A DNA stretch of 64,000 nt from Segatella copri. GTDB taxonomy: Bacteria > Bacteroidota > Bacteroidia > Bacteroidales > Bacteroidaceae. The DNA is taken from assembly GCF_026015625.1 (NCBI RefSeq), contig NZ_JAPDVG010000001.1, forward strand, positions 2,745,001 through 2,809,000, read 5' to 3'. Positions 26,934 to 36,154 of this stretch are shown here, in pieces. The notes below the pieces were generated by a model that ran no database searches, had not been told where the DNA came from, and saw nothing but the letters and a program-made list of their open reading frames with translations. Each line of letters starts with the position of its first letter. Position 1 is the first letter of the stretch. The translations under genes were made by a program, and so were the position numbers.

Positions 26934-28595
26934 TTAATAATGGAACGAGCTGCCCCCCAGGAACTCTCGCAGAAGCGAAGTAGGCGGCAGATTATTATAA
27001 GGTATACCCTTGAAGTATTTCAGGAACTTAAGCAACCGGTAAGCCTCAGCATATTCCTCGCAATTCTCCGGAACCTGCTGCAGCAGCGGCTCTGCCTGCG
27101 TCTTAATCACAGCCAGCTCATAAAGCATCGCCGTATTGAGCATCGCATCGGCATTCTCCTGGAACGGGAATATCCACTTGTTCTCACCCGCCCTTACCGA
27201 AGGCCAGCGATGAATGGTTTCCTGGGCAGAGACACCTCGATACTTGTAATCGCGGATGATGCGGCGAAGCAAACGGTTGTCTGTCGTCGGGATATAATTG
27301 TGATTGTCCAGAAGAATCGTGGTCAGCGCCGAAGCATATACTCTGAATATCTGCTCCTGCGGGATGTGGGCCGTCAGCTCAGGGTTCAATGCATGAATGC
27401 CCTCTACCACCAGCACATTGTTATCGTTCATCTTCAGCTTGTTGCCGCTCTTTTTACTCTTTCCGCTCTGGAAATCATACTTCGGCAATTCTACCTCCTC
27501 ACCACGGAAGAGGGCGTTGAACTGCTCGTTGATCAAATCGAGATCCAGGGCATAGATGCTCTCATAATCATATTCGCCCGAAGCATCCTTCGGCGTTTTC
27601 TCCCTATCTACGAAATAATCATCGAGCGAAATCTGGAGCGGTTTCAATCCGTTTACGGCAAGCTGTATGCTCAGGCGCTTGCACGAAGTGGTCTTGCCCG
27701 AAGAAGAAGGACCTGCCAGCAGCACCAGTTTCACGCCCTTGCGGCTGGCAATTTCCTCAGCAATCTTGGCAATTTTCTTCTCCTGCAGCGCCTCGCTGAT
27801 ATTGATGATGTCAGTAGCATGATTAGCATCTATCGCCTGGTTAAAATCGCCTACAGTCCTGATGCCCAGGATACTCTGCCAGCGATGATGCTCCTTGAAT
27901 ATCTCAAACATCTTGTCCTGTCGGGTCATTTCGCCCAGCACATCCGGGTTCTTGAGCGAAGGAATGCGCAGGAGCATGCCATCATAATATTTCTCCAGCC
28001 CGAAGAGATAGAGCTGCGAGGTATTGGTGAGCAGCGTGCCGTAGTAATAATCTACATAATCACCTATTTTATAATAGGTAGTATAGATAGAGCCCGATGT
28101 CTTGAGCAGTTTCACCTTCTCAACATCTCCTTTCTCCTGAAACAGCGCAACTGCCTCTTCGGTAGGCACGGTGAAGCGGCGTATCGGCATTCTGGCATCG
28201 ATAATCTCCTGCATGCGACGGCGGATGATGTTCACATCTTCATCAACAACAGGTCTGCCCAGGCGAATATCTACGTAGAAACCATTCGATACGGGGATAT
28301 CAATCACCACATCTGTAGCAGGATAAATGTCCTGTACCGCCTTGCAGAGAACAAAGAAGAGGGTACGGGTATATGCACGCGAACCGGATGAAGAAGTCAT
28401 ATCAAGAAATTCTACATCTTTAGAATTATAAACACGATAATGCATGCCTTCAACCTTGTTATTTACCCTTGCAGACACCGGTCCGTGGGTCATTTTGAGG
28501 TCAAATGCTGAAAAAATATCAAAAAGTGTGCTTCCGATTTCTACTTTCTGAGATTTTTTATTATTTTTGCAACGGATTTGAATTACTTGTTTCAT
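26934..28595 (-). CDS. Nucleoside kinase with TGS domain (uridine kinase family)
   Basis: A 553-residue protein. The N-terminus (KQVIQIRCKNNKKSQKVEIG) is a TGS domain. The middle part (VAFF-type ADTGPVSARV and IRRFTVPTEEAVALFQEKGD) resembles the second domain of threonyl-tRNA synthetase. The C-terminal half is a uridine-kinase P-loop domain with KLVLLAGPSSSGKTTSCKRL, LDDYFVDREKTPKDASGEYD and a YRGVSAQETIHRWPSVRAGE element. This architecture is known in Bacteroidetes and other gut bacteria as nucleoside kinase; the nucleoside is not determined from sequence. A minus-strand TAnnTTTG box is at 28615-28622. Confidence 0.9.
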   Translation of the reverse strand: MKQVIQIRCKNNKKSQKVEIGSTLFDIFSAFDLKMTHGPVSARVNNKVEGMHYRVYNSKDVEFLDMTSSSGSRAYTRTLFFVLCKAVQDIYPATDVVIDIPVSNGFYVDIRLGRPVVDEDVNIIRRRMQEIIDARMPIRRFTVPTEEAVALFQEKGDVEKVKLLKTSGSIYTTYYKIGDYVDYYYGTLLTNTSQLYLFGLEKYYDGMLLRIPSLKNPDVLGEMTRQDKMFEIFKEHHRWQSILGIRTVGDFNQAIDANHATDIINISEALQEKKIAKIAEEIASRKGVKLVLLAGPSSSGKTTSCKRLSIQLAVNGLKPLQISLDDYFVDREKTPKDASGEYDYESIYALDLDLINEQFNALFRGEEVELPKYDFQSGKSKKSGNKLKMNDNNVLVVEGIHALNPELTAHIPQEQIFRVYASALTTILLDNHNYIPTTDNRLLRRIIRDYKYRGVSAQETIHRWPSVRAGENKWIFPFQENADAMLNTAMLYELAVIKTQAEPLLQQVPENCEEYAEAYRLLKFLKYFKGIPYNNLPPTSLLREFLGGSSFHY

Positions 28596-28766
28596 TTGTA
28601 TTAAAACTATGTTACAAAATTAAACTAATCTACCCGCTCTCGAAGCCCCCGAAGGTGCTTTTTGAGCATCGGCTTACTCTTTTTAGAAGAGAGACGCCTA
28701 CAGTGTGTAAAGTTACGAAGAAATTCGGAAACTTGATGTATTTGACAACATTAATTAAGTTATTAT

Positions 28767-30476
28767 ATGTCGATTTGGATATTTTTTAAGCTTATTGGAG
28801 CACTCGCCCTACTGATGTTCGGTATGAAGTCCATGAGCGACAGTTTGCAGAAGATGGCAGGACCACAGCTCCGCCATGTGTTAGGAACCATGACCACCAA
28901 TCGTTTGACGGGCATCCTCTCGGGTACGCTCATCACCGCAGCGGTGCAGTCTTCTACAGCCACAACGGTGATGACCGTATCATTCGTTAACGCAGGTCTC
29001 CTTACCCTAGCCCAGGCTATCTCCGTTATCATGGGCGCCAACATCGGAACCACGCTCACCGCATGGATCATGAGTGCCGGTTTCTCGTTTAACATCACAG
29101 ATTTTGTATGGCCGGCGTTCTTCATCGCCATCATTCTGATTTACAGCAAGAAGCGCAAGATTATCGGCGACTTCATCTTCGGTATATCCTTTATGTTCCT
29201 CGGTTTGGGTACTTTACGCCAAACCGGTATCGACATGGATCTGGCTCATAATCAGCCGGTTCTTGAATTCTTTGCAAGTTTCGACCCTCACAGTTTCCAG
29301 ACTACCATCACCTTCCTGATTATTGGTAGTATACTCACTATGTGCGTGCAGAGTTCGGCAGCCGTCATGGCGATTACGATGATTCTCTGCTCTACCGGCG
29401 TATTGCCTATCTATCAGGGTATTGCGCTTGTGATGGGTGAGAATATCGGTACAACCGTAACCTCCAATGTGGCAGCGCTCACCGCCAACACCCAGGCCCG
29501 GAGAGCGGCGATGGCGCACATGGTATTCAACATCTTCGGTGTGCTTTGGATACTCTGCGTATTCCGCCCGTTCATCCATCTGGTTTGCGGCTGGGTAGGT
29601 TTCGACGATGCCATGGAGAAGACTAATCCTCATTTCGTAGCCAATGCAGCCAAGCTATCCTTTGTGCTTGCCGCCTTCCATACCACGTTCAACCTCTCCA
29701 ATACCTTTATCCTGGTATGGTTCATTCCACAGATAGAGAAGCTGGTATGCAAGATTATCCGTCCTAAGAAGAATACCGATGAGGACGACTTCCGCCTGCG
29801 CTTTATCCAGAGCGGTATCATGAAGACACCGGAAATCTCTGTCTTGGAGGCACAGAAAGAGATTCATTGCTTTGCCGAGCGCATCCAACGCATGTTCGGC
29901 ATGGTGAAGACGCTTCTTGGCGAAACCAATGAAGATAAGTTTGTAAAACTCTATAGCCGCATCGAGAAATACGAGGGCATCTCTGACAACATGGAGATAG
30001 AGATTGCCAAATATCTCGACCAGGTGAGCGATTCTCATCTTTCTGACGAGACCAAGGCAAAGATTCGTGCCATGCTCCGTGAGATTTCTGAAATCGAGAG
30101 TATCGGTGACAGCTGCTTCAACATCGCACGCACGCTGAACCGCCGTTTCAAAGGCAAGGAAGACTTCATCACTTCACAGTATGAGCACATGCACCAGATG
30201 ATGGAACTTACCGACAATGCCCTTACCCAGATGAACATCACACTCGTAGGTCATAAGGGAGACAACGATGCCAACCTCTCTTTCAACATCGAGAACGAAA
30301 TCAACAACTATCGCAATCAGTTGAAGAGCCAGAACATCAACGATGTAAACAACCATCTCTATACCTACGCCATCGGTACCATGTATATGGATATCATTCA
30401 GGAATGCGAGAAACTCGGCGACTATGTAGTAAACGTAGTAGAGGCCCGCATGGGTGTAAGACAGCATGAAGCTTAG
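28767..30476 (+). CDS. Na/Pi cotransporter family protein with C-terminal PhoU-like domain
   Basis: A 569-residue membrane protein. The two inverted Na/Pi repeats are clear: VQSSTATTVMTVSFVNAGLL with GANIGTTLTAWIM, and VQSSAAVMAITMILCSTGVL with GENIGTTVTS. About eight hydrophobic spans cover residues 1-330, followed by a cytoplasmic helical PhoU-like part (residues ~350-560: FAERIQRMFGMVKTLLGETN; IESIGDSCFNIARTLNRRF). It should import phosphate with sodium. Single gene, ended by a hairpin at 30514-30551. Confidence 0.92.
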   Translation: MSIWIFFKLIGALALLMFGMKSMSDSLQKMAGPQLRHVLGTMTTNRLTGILSGTLITAAVQSSTATTVMTVSFVNAGLLTLAQAISVIMGANIGTTLTAWIMSAGFSFNITDFVWPAFFIAIILIYSKKRKIIGDFIFGISFMFLGLGTLRQTGIDMDLAHNQPVLEFFASFDPHSFQTTITFLIIGSILTMCVQSSAAVMAITMILCSTGVLPIYQGIALVMGENIGTTVTSNVAALTANTQARRAAMAHMVFNIFGVLWILCVFRPFIHLVCGWVGFDDAMEKTNPHFVANAAKLSFVLAAFHTTFNLSNTFILVWFIPQIEKLVCKIIRPKKNTDEDDFRLRFIQSGIMKTPEISVLEAQKEIHCFAERIQRMFGMVKTLLGETNEDKFVKLYSRIEKYEGISDNMEIEIAKYLDQVSDSHLSDETKAKIRAMLREISEIESIGDSCFNIARTLNRRFKGKEDFITSQYEHMHQMMELTDNALTQMNITLVGHKGDNDANLSFNIENEINNYRNQLKSQNINDVNNHLYTYAIGTMYMDIIQECEKLGDYVVNVVEARMGVRQHEA

Positions 30477-30513
30477 GGAGAGTTTACAGTTTATAGTTTA
30501 TAGTTAACAGTTT

Positions 30514-30551
30514 ATAGGGCATGAAGTTCATTAGTGGGCTTCATGCCCTAT
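30514..30551 (+). terminator. Hairpin terminator of the Na/Pi cotransporter gene
   Basis: ATAGGGCATGAAG (30514-30526) pairs perfectly with CTTCATGCCCTAT (30539-30551), followed by CTTTATTTTC. Preceded by tandem copies of an AGTTTATAG-type motif (30481-30517). Confidence 0.85.
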
Positions 30552-30741
30552 CTTTATTTTCTACCTATATTAAATAGGATAAACAGATATGTTTTTAAGC
30601 AAGATACTTGATTCACAACAGCAAAGTTGCCATAAAGAAGTGATTTCACAAAGAAAAAGAAAGAATTTTGGCATAACATAGAGGATAAGTCGATTTTTTG
30701 TTGTAATTTTGCAGCCGAAATTGCAATTTTATAAATTATTA

Positions 30742-31737
30742 ATGAAGATTCTAGTAACGGGTGCGTCGGGCTTTATCGGCAGCTACATCGTGGAAGAGGC
30801 CTTAAGACAGGGCATGGAAACTTGGGCGGCAGTACGCCCTACCAGTTCCAGAAAGTATCTGCAAGACGAGCGCATCCATTTTATCAATCTCAATCTTTCT
30901 TCAGAGGAAGAGTTGGAGAAAGAACTCGCCCCGCACGAGTTCGACTATATAGTGCATGCAGCCGGCGCAACGAAGTGCCTGCATGCAGAGGACTTTTATA
31001 AGGTAAACACAGAGGGAACCAAGCATCTGGTGAACGTTCTTCTGCGCCTCCAGATGCCTATCAGGCGATTTGTCTTTGTCAGTTCGCTCAGCATCTTTGG
31101 AGCCATCCGCGAAGAGCAGCCTTATCAGGAAATCTCAGAACATGATACTCCTAAGCCAAATACTGCATACGGAAAGAGTAAGCTGGAGGCAGAACGCTAT
31201 CTGGACAGCATCGGCAACAACTTTCCTTATATCATCCTCCGCCCTACAGGAGTTTACGGTCCTAGAGAGAAAGATTATTTCCTCATGGCACAGAGCATCA
31301 AGCAGCATGTTGACTTTGCTGTAGGATTCAAGCGCCAGGACATCACCTTTGTATATGTACAGGACGTAGTACAGGCTGTATTCCTGGCTCTGGATCATGG
31401 AATGAACGGCAGGAAATACTTCCTCAGCGATGGAGAAGTATACCAGTCGGCCGCCTTCAGCGACCTGATAAAAAAGGAGTTAGGCAATCCTTGGATGCTA
31501 CGCATCAAGGCACCTGTCTGGGTATTGCGCATCGTAACCTTCTTCGGAGAATATCTCGGAAGAATGACCGGCAAGATGTCGGCCCTGAACAATGATAAGT
31601 ACAACATTCTGAAACAGCGCAACTGGCGATGTGATATTGAGCCAGCCATGGATGAACTGGGCTATCATCCTCATTATCCACTGGAAAGAGGTGTGAAGCT
31701 CGCCATCAAGTGGTACAAGGATAACGGATGGCTGTAA
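30742..31737 (+). CDS. NAD-dependent epimerase/dehydratase (possible 3-ketosphinganine reductase)
   Basis: A 331-residue extended SDR. Glycine motif ILVTGASGFIGSYIVEEAL at the N-terminus, active-site YGKSKLEAERY (YxxxK), and PTGVYGPREKDYF. ATG at 30742 is chosen because the frame upstream lies in the promoter region (TAATTTTG at 30704-30711). Its overall form is that of Bacteroidetes proteins annotated as epimerase or dihydroflavonol reductase-like; one such protein in B. thetaiotaomicron (BT_0972) was shown to reduce 3-ketosphinganine. That assignment here is a hypothesis supported by the adjacent, overlapping PAP2 gene. Confidence 0.85.
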   Translation: MKILVTGASGFIGSYIVEEALRQGMETWAAVRPTSSRKYLQDERIHFINLNLSSEEELEKELAPHEFDYIVHAAGATKCLHAEDFYKVNTEGTKHLVNVLLRLQMPIRRFVFVSSLSIFGAIREEQPYQEISEHDTPKPNTAYGKSKLEAERYLDSIGNNFPYIILRPTGVYGPREKDYFLMAQSIKQHVDFAVGFKRQDITFVYVQDVVQAVFLALDHGMNGRKYFLSDGEVYQSAAFSDLIKKELGNPWMLRIKAPVWVLRIVTFFGEYLGRMTGKMSALNNDKYNILKQRNWRCDIEPAMDELGYHPHYPLERGVKLAIKWYKDNGWL

Positions 31738-32747
31738 ATTATAAACTAATAAGAAGCGTGATAAAAGATTATTTCAAGATAGACAAGAACCCGAAGAAGG
31801 GACTGATGACACTGGAATGGGTCATGCTGGGATATATGGCAATCACCATTATCACCATGCTCTTTACCTACACCAAACTCGTAAACCCGGAAGCTATGCT
31901 CTGGGGACGACTGAGAGTGCTCGTCATGACCATTGCCCTTTGGGCAGTATACCGCATGATACCTTGCCGCATCACCAAGATGGTGCGCATCATTGCCCAG
32001 ATGGCTTTGCTTGCCTGGTGGTATCCCGACACCTACGAAATCAATCGTATGTTCCCAAACCTAGACCATATCTTTGCAGGTTGGGAGCAGGATCTTTTCG
32101 GATGTCAACCCGCCCTGCTCTTTGCCAAAGCTCTGCCTTGGGCTGTAGTAAGCGAACTGATGTCGATGGGCTACTTTATGTATTATCCGATGATTGCATT
32201 AGTTACATTCTATTATTTCTTCTGCAGATATTATGAGGCAGAAAGAGCTGCATTCGTCATGCTCGCCGGTTTCTTTATCTACTATCTCATCTACATCTAT
32301 GTACCGGTAGTGGGCCCGACCTTCTACTTTGATGCAGTAGGAATATCAGAAATAACCAAAGGCATCTTCCCGGCTTTGGGCGATTACTTCAATACCCATA
32401 CCAACTGCCTGCCGACACCGGGCTACACCGATGGAATCTTCTACCAGCTTGTAGAAGACGCCAAGAACGCCGGCGAGCGTCCTACTGCCGCTTTCCCAAG
32501 TTCGCATGTGGGCGTGAGCACCATCTGCATGCTCCTGGTCTGGCATACCGGCAACCGAAAACTGCTATACGTGATGCTGCCATTCTACATCTTCCTGTGT
32601 CTGGCTACCGTATATATTCAGGCGCATTATCTCATCGATGCCATCGCTGGCCTCATCTCTGCCGTCGTCATCTATTTTGTATTGATGGCAGTATCGAAGG
32701 GAATGATAGAGCATCATACTCCTTCTTCGCGACTGAGATTCAGATAA
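31728..32747 (+). CDS. PAP2-superfamily membrane protein (Aur1/inositol-phosphotransferase type)
   Basis: A 339-residue protein with about six membrane spans (MLGYMAITIITMLFTY; FYYFFCRYYEAERAAFVMLA; FFIYYLIYIYVPVVG; YVMLPFYIFLCLATVYIQA; AGLISAVVIYFVLM). PAP2 catalytic motifs are PTAAFPSSHVGVSTICML and AHYLIDAIAG. The order and length resemble Aur1/IPC-synthase-type PAP2 proteins, which transfer a phospho-alcohol head group to ceramide, rather than small lipid phosphatases. It overlaps the epimerase gene by 10 bp. Head-group specificity is not readable. Confidence 0.85.
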   Translation: MAVNYKLIRSVIKDYFKIDKNPKKGLMTLEWVMLGYMAITIITMLFTYTKLVNPEAMLWGRLRVLVMTIALWAVYRMIPCRITKMVRIIAQMALLAWWYPDTYEINRMFPNLDHIFAGWEQDLFGCQPALLFAKALPWAVVSELMSMGYFMYYPMIALVTFYYFFCRYYEAERAAFVMLAGFFIYYLIYIYVPVVGPTFYFDAVGISEITKGIFPALGDYFNTHTNCLPTPGYTDGIFYQLVEDAKNAGERPTAAFPSSHVGVSTICMLLVWHTGNRKLLYVMLPFYIFLCLATVYIQAHYLIDAIAGLISAVVIYFVLMAVSKGMIEHHTPSSRLRFR

Positions 32748-32800
32748 ATACATATTTTAATTACAATAACATTATAAACGAATAGAATTCATCTAGAACA

Positions 32801-34135
32801 ATGAAGAAACTATTTATTGAGACTTATGGCTGCCAGATGAACGTGGCAGACAGTGAGGTAGTTGCCTCTGTGATGCAGATGGCTGGCTACGAAATTTGTG
32901 AGAAAGAAGAAGAGGCTGATGCCATCTTCCTGAACACCTGCAGTATCCGCGAGAATGCAGAGAACAAGATTTATCATCGCCTCGACACCCTCCATGCAGA
33001 GCAGAAGAAGGGAAGAAAGGTGATTCTCGGCGTTTTGGGCTGCATGGCTGAGCGCGTAAAGGATGACCTCATCCAGAACCACTATGCCAACCTGGTTTGC
33101 GGACCAGACAGCTATCTCAACCTGCCGGATATGATTGCGCAGTGCGAGATGGGTACCAATGCCATCAACATAGAACTCTCTAAGACCGAGACTTACCGTG
33201 ACATCGTGCCTCAGCGCATCGGTGGCAACAGAGTGAGCGGTTTCGTAAGCATCATGCGTGGTTGCAACAACTTCTGCCACTACTGCATCGTGCCTTATAC
33301 CCGTGGACGTGAGCGCAGCCGCGATGCTGAGAGCATCCTGCGTGAGGTTCGCGATTTGCAGCAGCGTGGCTTCAAGGAAGTTACCCTGCTTGGACAGAAT
33401 GTAAACAGTTATGGTCTCTCTCCATCGGGCAAGCGCGAGGAAGGCAGTCTTTCCTTCGCCGAACTCCTCCACATGGTAGCCCAGGCTGTGCCGGATATGC
33501 GAGTACGCTTCACCACCTCTAACCCAGAGGATATGACCGAGGACATCCTCCACGCCATCGCCGAAGAGCCAAACCTCTGCAAGCACATCCACTTCCCTGC
33601 ACAGAGCGGAAGCAACAAGATTTTGAAGCTGATGAACCGCAAATACACCCGTGAGGAGTATCTGCAGCGCATCGCCGACATCAAGCGCATCATTCCAGGC
33701 TGCGGCATCACCACCGACATCTTCGTGGGTTATCACGACGAGACCGAGGAAGACCATCAGGAAACCCTCTCGCTGGTGAAGGAAGTAGGCTTCGACAGCG
33801 CCTTCATGTTCAAGTATTCAGAGCGCCCGGGCACCTATGCCGCCAAGCATCTGCCAGACAACGTTTCTGAGGAAACCAAGATAGCCCGCCTCAACGAACT
33901 TATCAAGTTGCAGACCGAGGTGAGTGCCGAGCAGAACAAGAAGGATGAAGGCAAGGTATTCACCATCCTCATCGAGAACTTCAGCAAGCGTAGCCGCGAG
34001 CAGATGATGGGTCGAACAGAACAGAACAAGGCGGTTGTCATTGATAAGGGTAACCACCATATCGGAGAGTTCGTGAAGGTTCGCATCACCGGTTCTACCT
34101 CTGCTACTCTCTTCGGAGAAGAAGTAAAGGAGTAA
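32801..34135 (+). CDS. miaB: tRNA-2-methylthio-N6-dimethylallyladenosine synthase
   Basis: A 444-residue radical-SAM methylthiotransferase modifying A37 of tRNAs that read UNN codons. N-terminal cluster-binding domain with IETYGCQMNVADSEVVAS and cysteines at LNTCSIREN and LGCMAERV; radical-SAM motif MRGCNNFCHYCIVPYTRGRE (CxxxCxxC); C-terminal TRAM domain (GKVFTILIENFSKRSREQMM). Complete and of normal length. Confidence 0.97.
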   Translation: MKKLFIETYGCQMNVADSEVVASVMQMAGYEICEKEEEADAIFLNTCSIRENAENKIYHRLDTLHAEQKKGRKVILGVLGCMAERVKDDLIQNHYANLVCGPDSYLNLPDMIAQCEMGTNAINIELSKTETYRDIVPQRIGGNRVSGFVSIMRGCNNFCHYCIVPYTRGRERSRDAESILREVRDLQQRGFKEVTLLGQNVNSYGLSPSGKREEGSLSFAELLHMVAQAVPDMRVRFTTSNPEDMTEDILHAIAEEPNLCKHIHFPAQSGSNKILKLMNRKYTREEYLQRIADIKRIIPGCGITTDIFVGYHDETEEDHQETLSLVKEVGFDSAFMFKYSERPGTYAAKHLPDNVSEETKIARLNELIKLQTEVSAEQNKKDEGKVFTILIENFSKRSREQMMGRTEQNKAVVIDKGNHHIGEFVKVRITGSTSATLFGEEVKE

Positions 34136-34210
34136 AACCAAACTCATCAGAACAGCTTTTTCTGAATAAAAAGACTCTTCTAAAAGAAAAAACAGAATAT
34201 AAACAAGAAA

Positions 34211-34233
34211 AACCGCCAAAAGTTTGGCGGTTT
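34211..34233 (+). terminator. Hairpin terminator of miaB overlapping the next promoter
   Basis: AACCGCCAAA (34211-34220), loop AGT, TTTGGCGGTT (34224-34233), then TTCTT. The 3' arm contains the TTTG (34223-34226) that is in register as the -33 box of the following gene. Confidence 0.8.
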
Positions 34234-34254
34234 TCTTAAAAAGCACTATATTTG
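34223..34254 (+). promoter_or_regulatory. Promoter of the MsbA-like exporter gene (near-leaderless)
   Basis: TTTG (34223-34226), 20-nt spacer, TATATTTG (34247-34254). The ATG is at 34260, only 5 bp after the -7 box, so transcription would start at or within a base or two of the start codon. Confidence 0.7.
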
Positions 34255-34259
34255 CACCT

Positions 34260-36113
34260 ATGAAGGAATTCTTGCAAATTTTACGCCGATTCGTCCCTCC
34301 ATACAAGAAGTATCTGGGACTGTCTATCCTGTTCAATATCCTGTCTGCGGTATTGAACATCTTTTCGTTTGCAGCCTTGATACCAATCCTGCAAATCCTG
34401 TTCCAAGTAGATGGTGGTATCCGTGTCAACGAGTATATGCACTGGAATGGAGATTGGGGTAGCATCAAGGAGGTTGCAACCAATAACCTGTATTATTATA
34501 TTCAGGAGTTTATTGTTGTCCATAGTGCATCAACTGCCCTTTTGGTCATCGGCATATTCCTAGCCTTCATGACATTCCTCAAGACGGGAGCCTATTTCCT
34601 CTCGTCAGCCACCATCATACCTATCCGTACAGGTATCGTAAGAGACATCCGCAACCAGATTTACCAGAAGATAAACAGTCTCTCGCTCGGTTTCTTCAGC
34701 GAGGAGCGCAAGGGCGATATCATTGCCCGCATGAGCGGTGATGTGCAGGAAGTGGAGAACAGCATCATGTCGTCGCTCGACATGCTCTTCAAAAATCCTG
34801 TCCTGATTCTCTTCTATTTCGTTACACTCATCTGCATCAGCTGGCAGCTCACCCTCTTCACCATTCTCTTTGTACCACCTTTCGGCTGGTTTATGGGAGT
34901 AGTGGGCAAGAAACTGAAGGCACACAGTATCGAGGCACAGGCACTTTGGAGCGATACGATGAGTATGGTAGAAGAAACGCTGGGCGGCTTGCGCATCATC
35001 AAGGCGTTCTGTGCTGAAGAAAAGATGAACAAGCGTTTCAATCAGGTTAACAGCAGCTACCGCGACAACATCATGCGTGTAAATATCCGCCAGCAGATGG
35101 CACACCCGATGAGTGAGTTTCTGGGAACTATCCTCATCGTAGTGGTATTGTGGTTTGGCGGTATCCTGGTTCTGGATTACGGCAGAATCGACGGTCCTAC
35201 CATCATCTTCTATCTCGTGATGCTCTACAGCATCATCAACCCGCTGAAGGAATTCTCCAAAGCGAGTTACAATATTCCAAAGGGATTGGCAAGTATGGAG
35301 CGTATCGACAAGATTCTGCAGGCTGAGGTGGAAATCAAGGACAAGGAGAACCCTGAGCATATCAGCAGCTTCGAACATCAGATAGAGTTCCGCCACGTTT
35401 CCTTCGCCTATACCGACCGAAAGAGCGCCGAACTGGTTTATGTATTAAAGGATATCAATCTCGTGATACCAAAAGGCAAGACTGTTGCACTTGTTGGTCA
35501 GAGCGGTAGCGGTAAGAGTACGATGGTAGATCTGATTCCACGTTACTATGATGTACAGGAAGGCGAGGTGCTGATTGACGGCATTAATGTGAAAGACCTT
35601 GCCGTACATGACCTTCGCATGCTGATAGGAAATGTAAACCAGGAGGCTATCCTCTTCAATGCAAGTTTCAAGGACAATATCCGATTCGGCAAGACCGACG
35701 CTACGGATGAGGAAATAGCCAATGCAGCTAAGATAGCCAATGCTTACGAGTTCATTACCAAGTCGGAGCATGGTTTCGATACAAATATCGGTGACCGAGG
35801 CGGCAGACTCTCCGGTGGTCAGCGCCAGCGTGTCAGCATCGCCCGTGCCATCCTCAAGAATCCTCCTATCCTCATCCTCGATGAGGCAACATCAGCCCTC
35901 GATACCGAGAGCGAGCGCCTGGTTCAGGATGCCTTGGAGAAACTGATGAAAACCCGTACCACCGTGGCTGTGGCTCACCGATTGAGTACCATCAAGCATG
36001 CCGATGAAATCTGCGTATTGCACGAGGGTAGGATTGTGGAGCGTGGTACTCATGAGGAACTGATTGAAAAAAAAGGATATTACAAGAAGTTGCATGATAT
36101 GCAGCAGGTGTAA
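34260..36113 (+). CDS. ABC exporter, MsbA/lipid-flippase-like half-transporter
   Basis: A 617-residue protein with an N-terminal six-span exporter domain (GLSILFNILSAVLNIFSFAA-type spans; ILVVVLWFGGILVL) and a C-terminal ATPase: Walker A ALVGQSGSGKSTMVDLIPRY, signature RLSGGQRQRVSIARAI, Walker B ILILDEATSALDTESERL, H-loop AVAHRLSTIKHAD. It is the common form of lipid A/lipid flippases. The following gene is an LpxL-like acyltransferase, which fits a lipid A role. ATG at 34260 is used; the longer frame would start inside the terminator. Confidence 0.92.
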   Translation: MKEFLQILRRFVPPYKKYLGLSILFNILSAVLNIFSFAALIPILQILFQVDGGIRVNEYMHWNGDWGSIKEVATNNLYYYIQEFIVVHSASTALLVIGIFLAFMTFLKTGAYFLSSATIIPIRTGIVRDIRNQIYQKINSLSLGFFSEERKGDIIARMSGDVQEVENSIMSSLDMLFKNPVLILFYFVTLICISWQLTLFTILFVPPFGWFMGVVGKKLKAHSIEAQALWSDTMSMVEETLGGLRIIKAFCAEEKMNKRFNQVNSSYRDNIMRVNIRQQMAHPMSEFLGTILIVVVLWFGGILVLDYGRIDGPTIIFYLVMLYSIINPLKEFSKASYNIPKGLASMERIDKILQAEVEIKDKENPEHISSFEHQIEFRHVSFAYTDRKSAELVYVLKDINLVIPKGKTVALVGQSGSGKSTMVDLIPRYYDVQEGEVLIDGINVKDLAVHDLRMLIGNVNQEAILFNASFKDNIRFGKTDATDEEIANAAKIANAYEFITKSEHGFDTNIGDRGGRLSGGQRQRVSIARAILKNPPILILDEATSALDTESERLVQDALEKLMKTRTTVAVAHRLSTIKHADEICVLHEGRIVERGTHEELIEKKGYYKKLHDMQQV

Positions 36114-36154
36114 TTGAGTAAAGAGTTAATAGTTAAGAATTTATAGTTTTACAG

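Noticed and set aside
26886..28391. Long plus-strand open frame (501 codons) opposite the nucleoside kinase
   Set aside because: The minus strand has a clear TGS plus uridine-kinase protein; the plus frame has no recognisable motifs and an odd composition rich in R, H and I, as expected of an antisense shadow.
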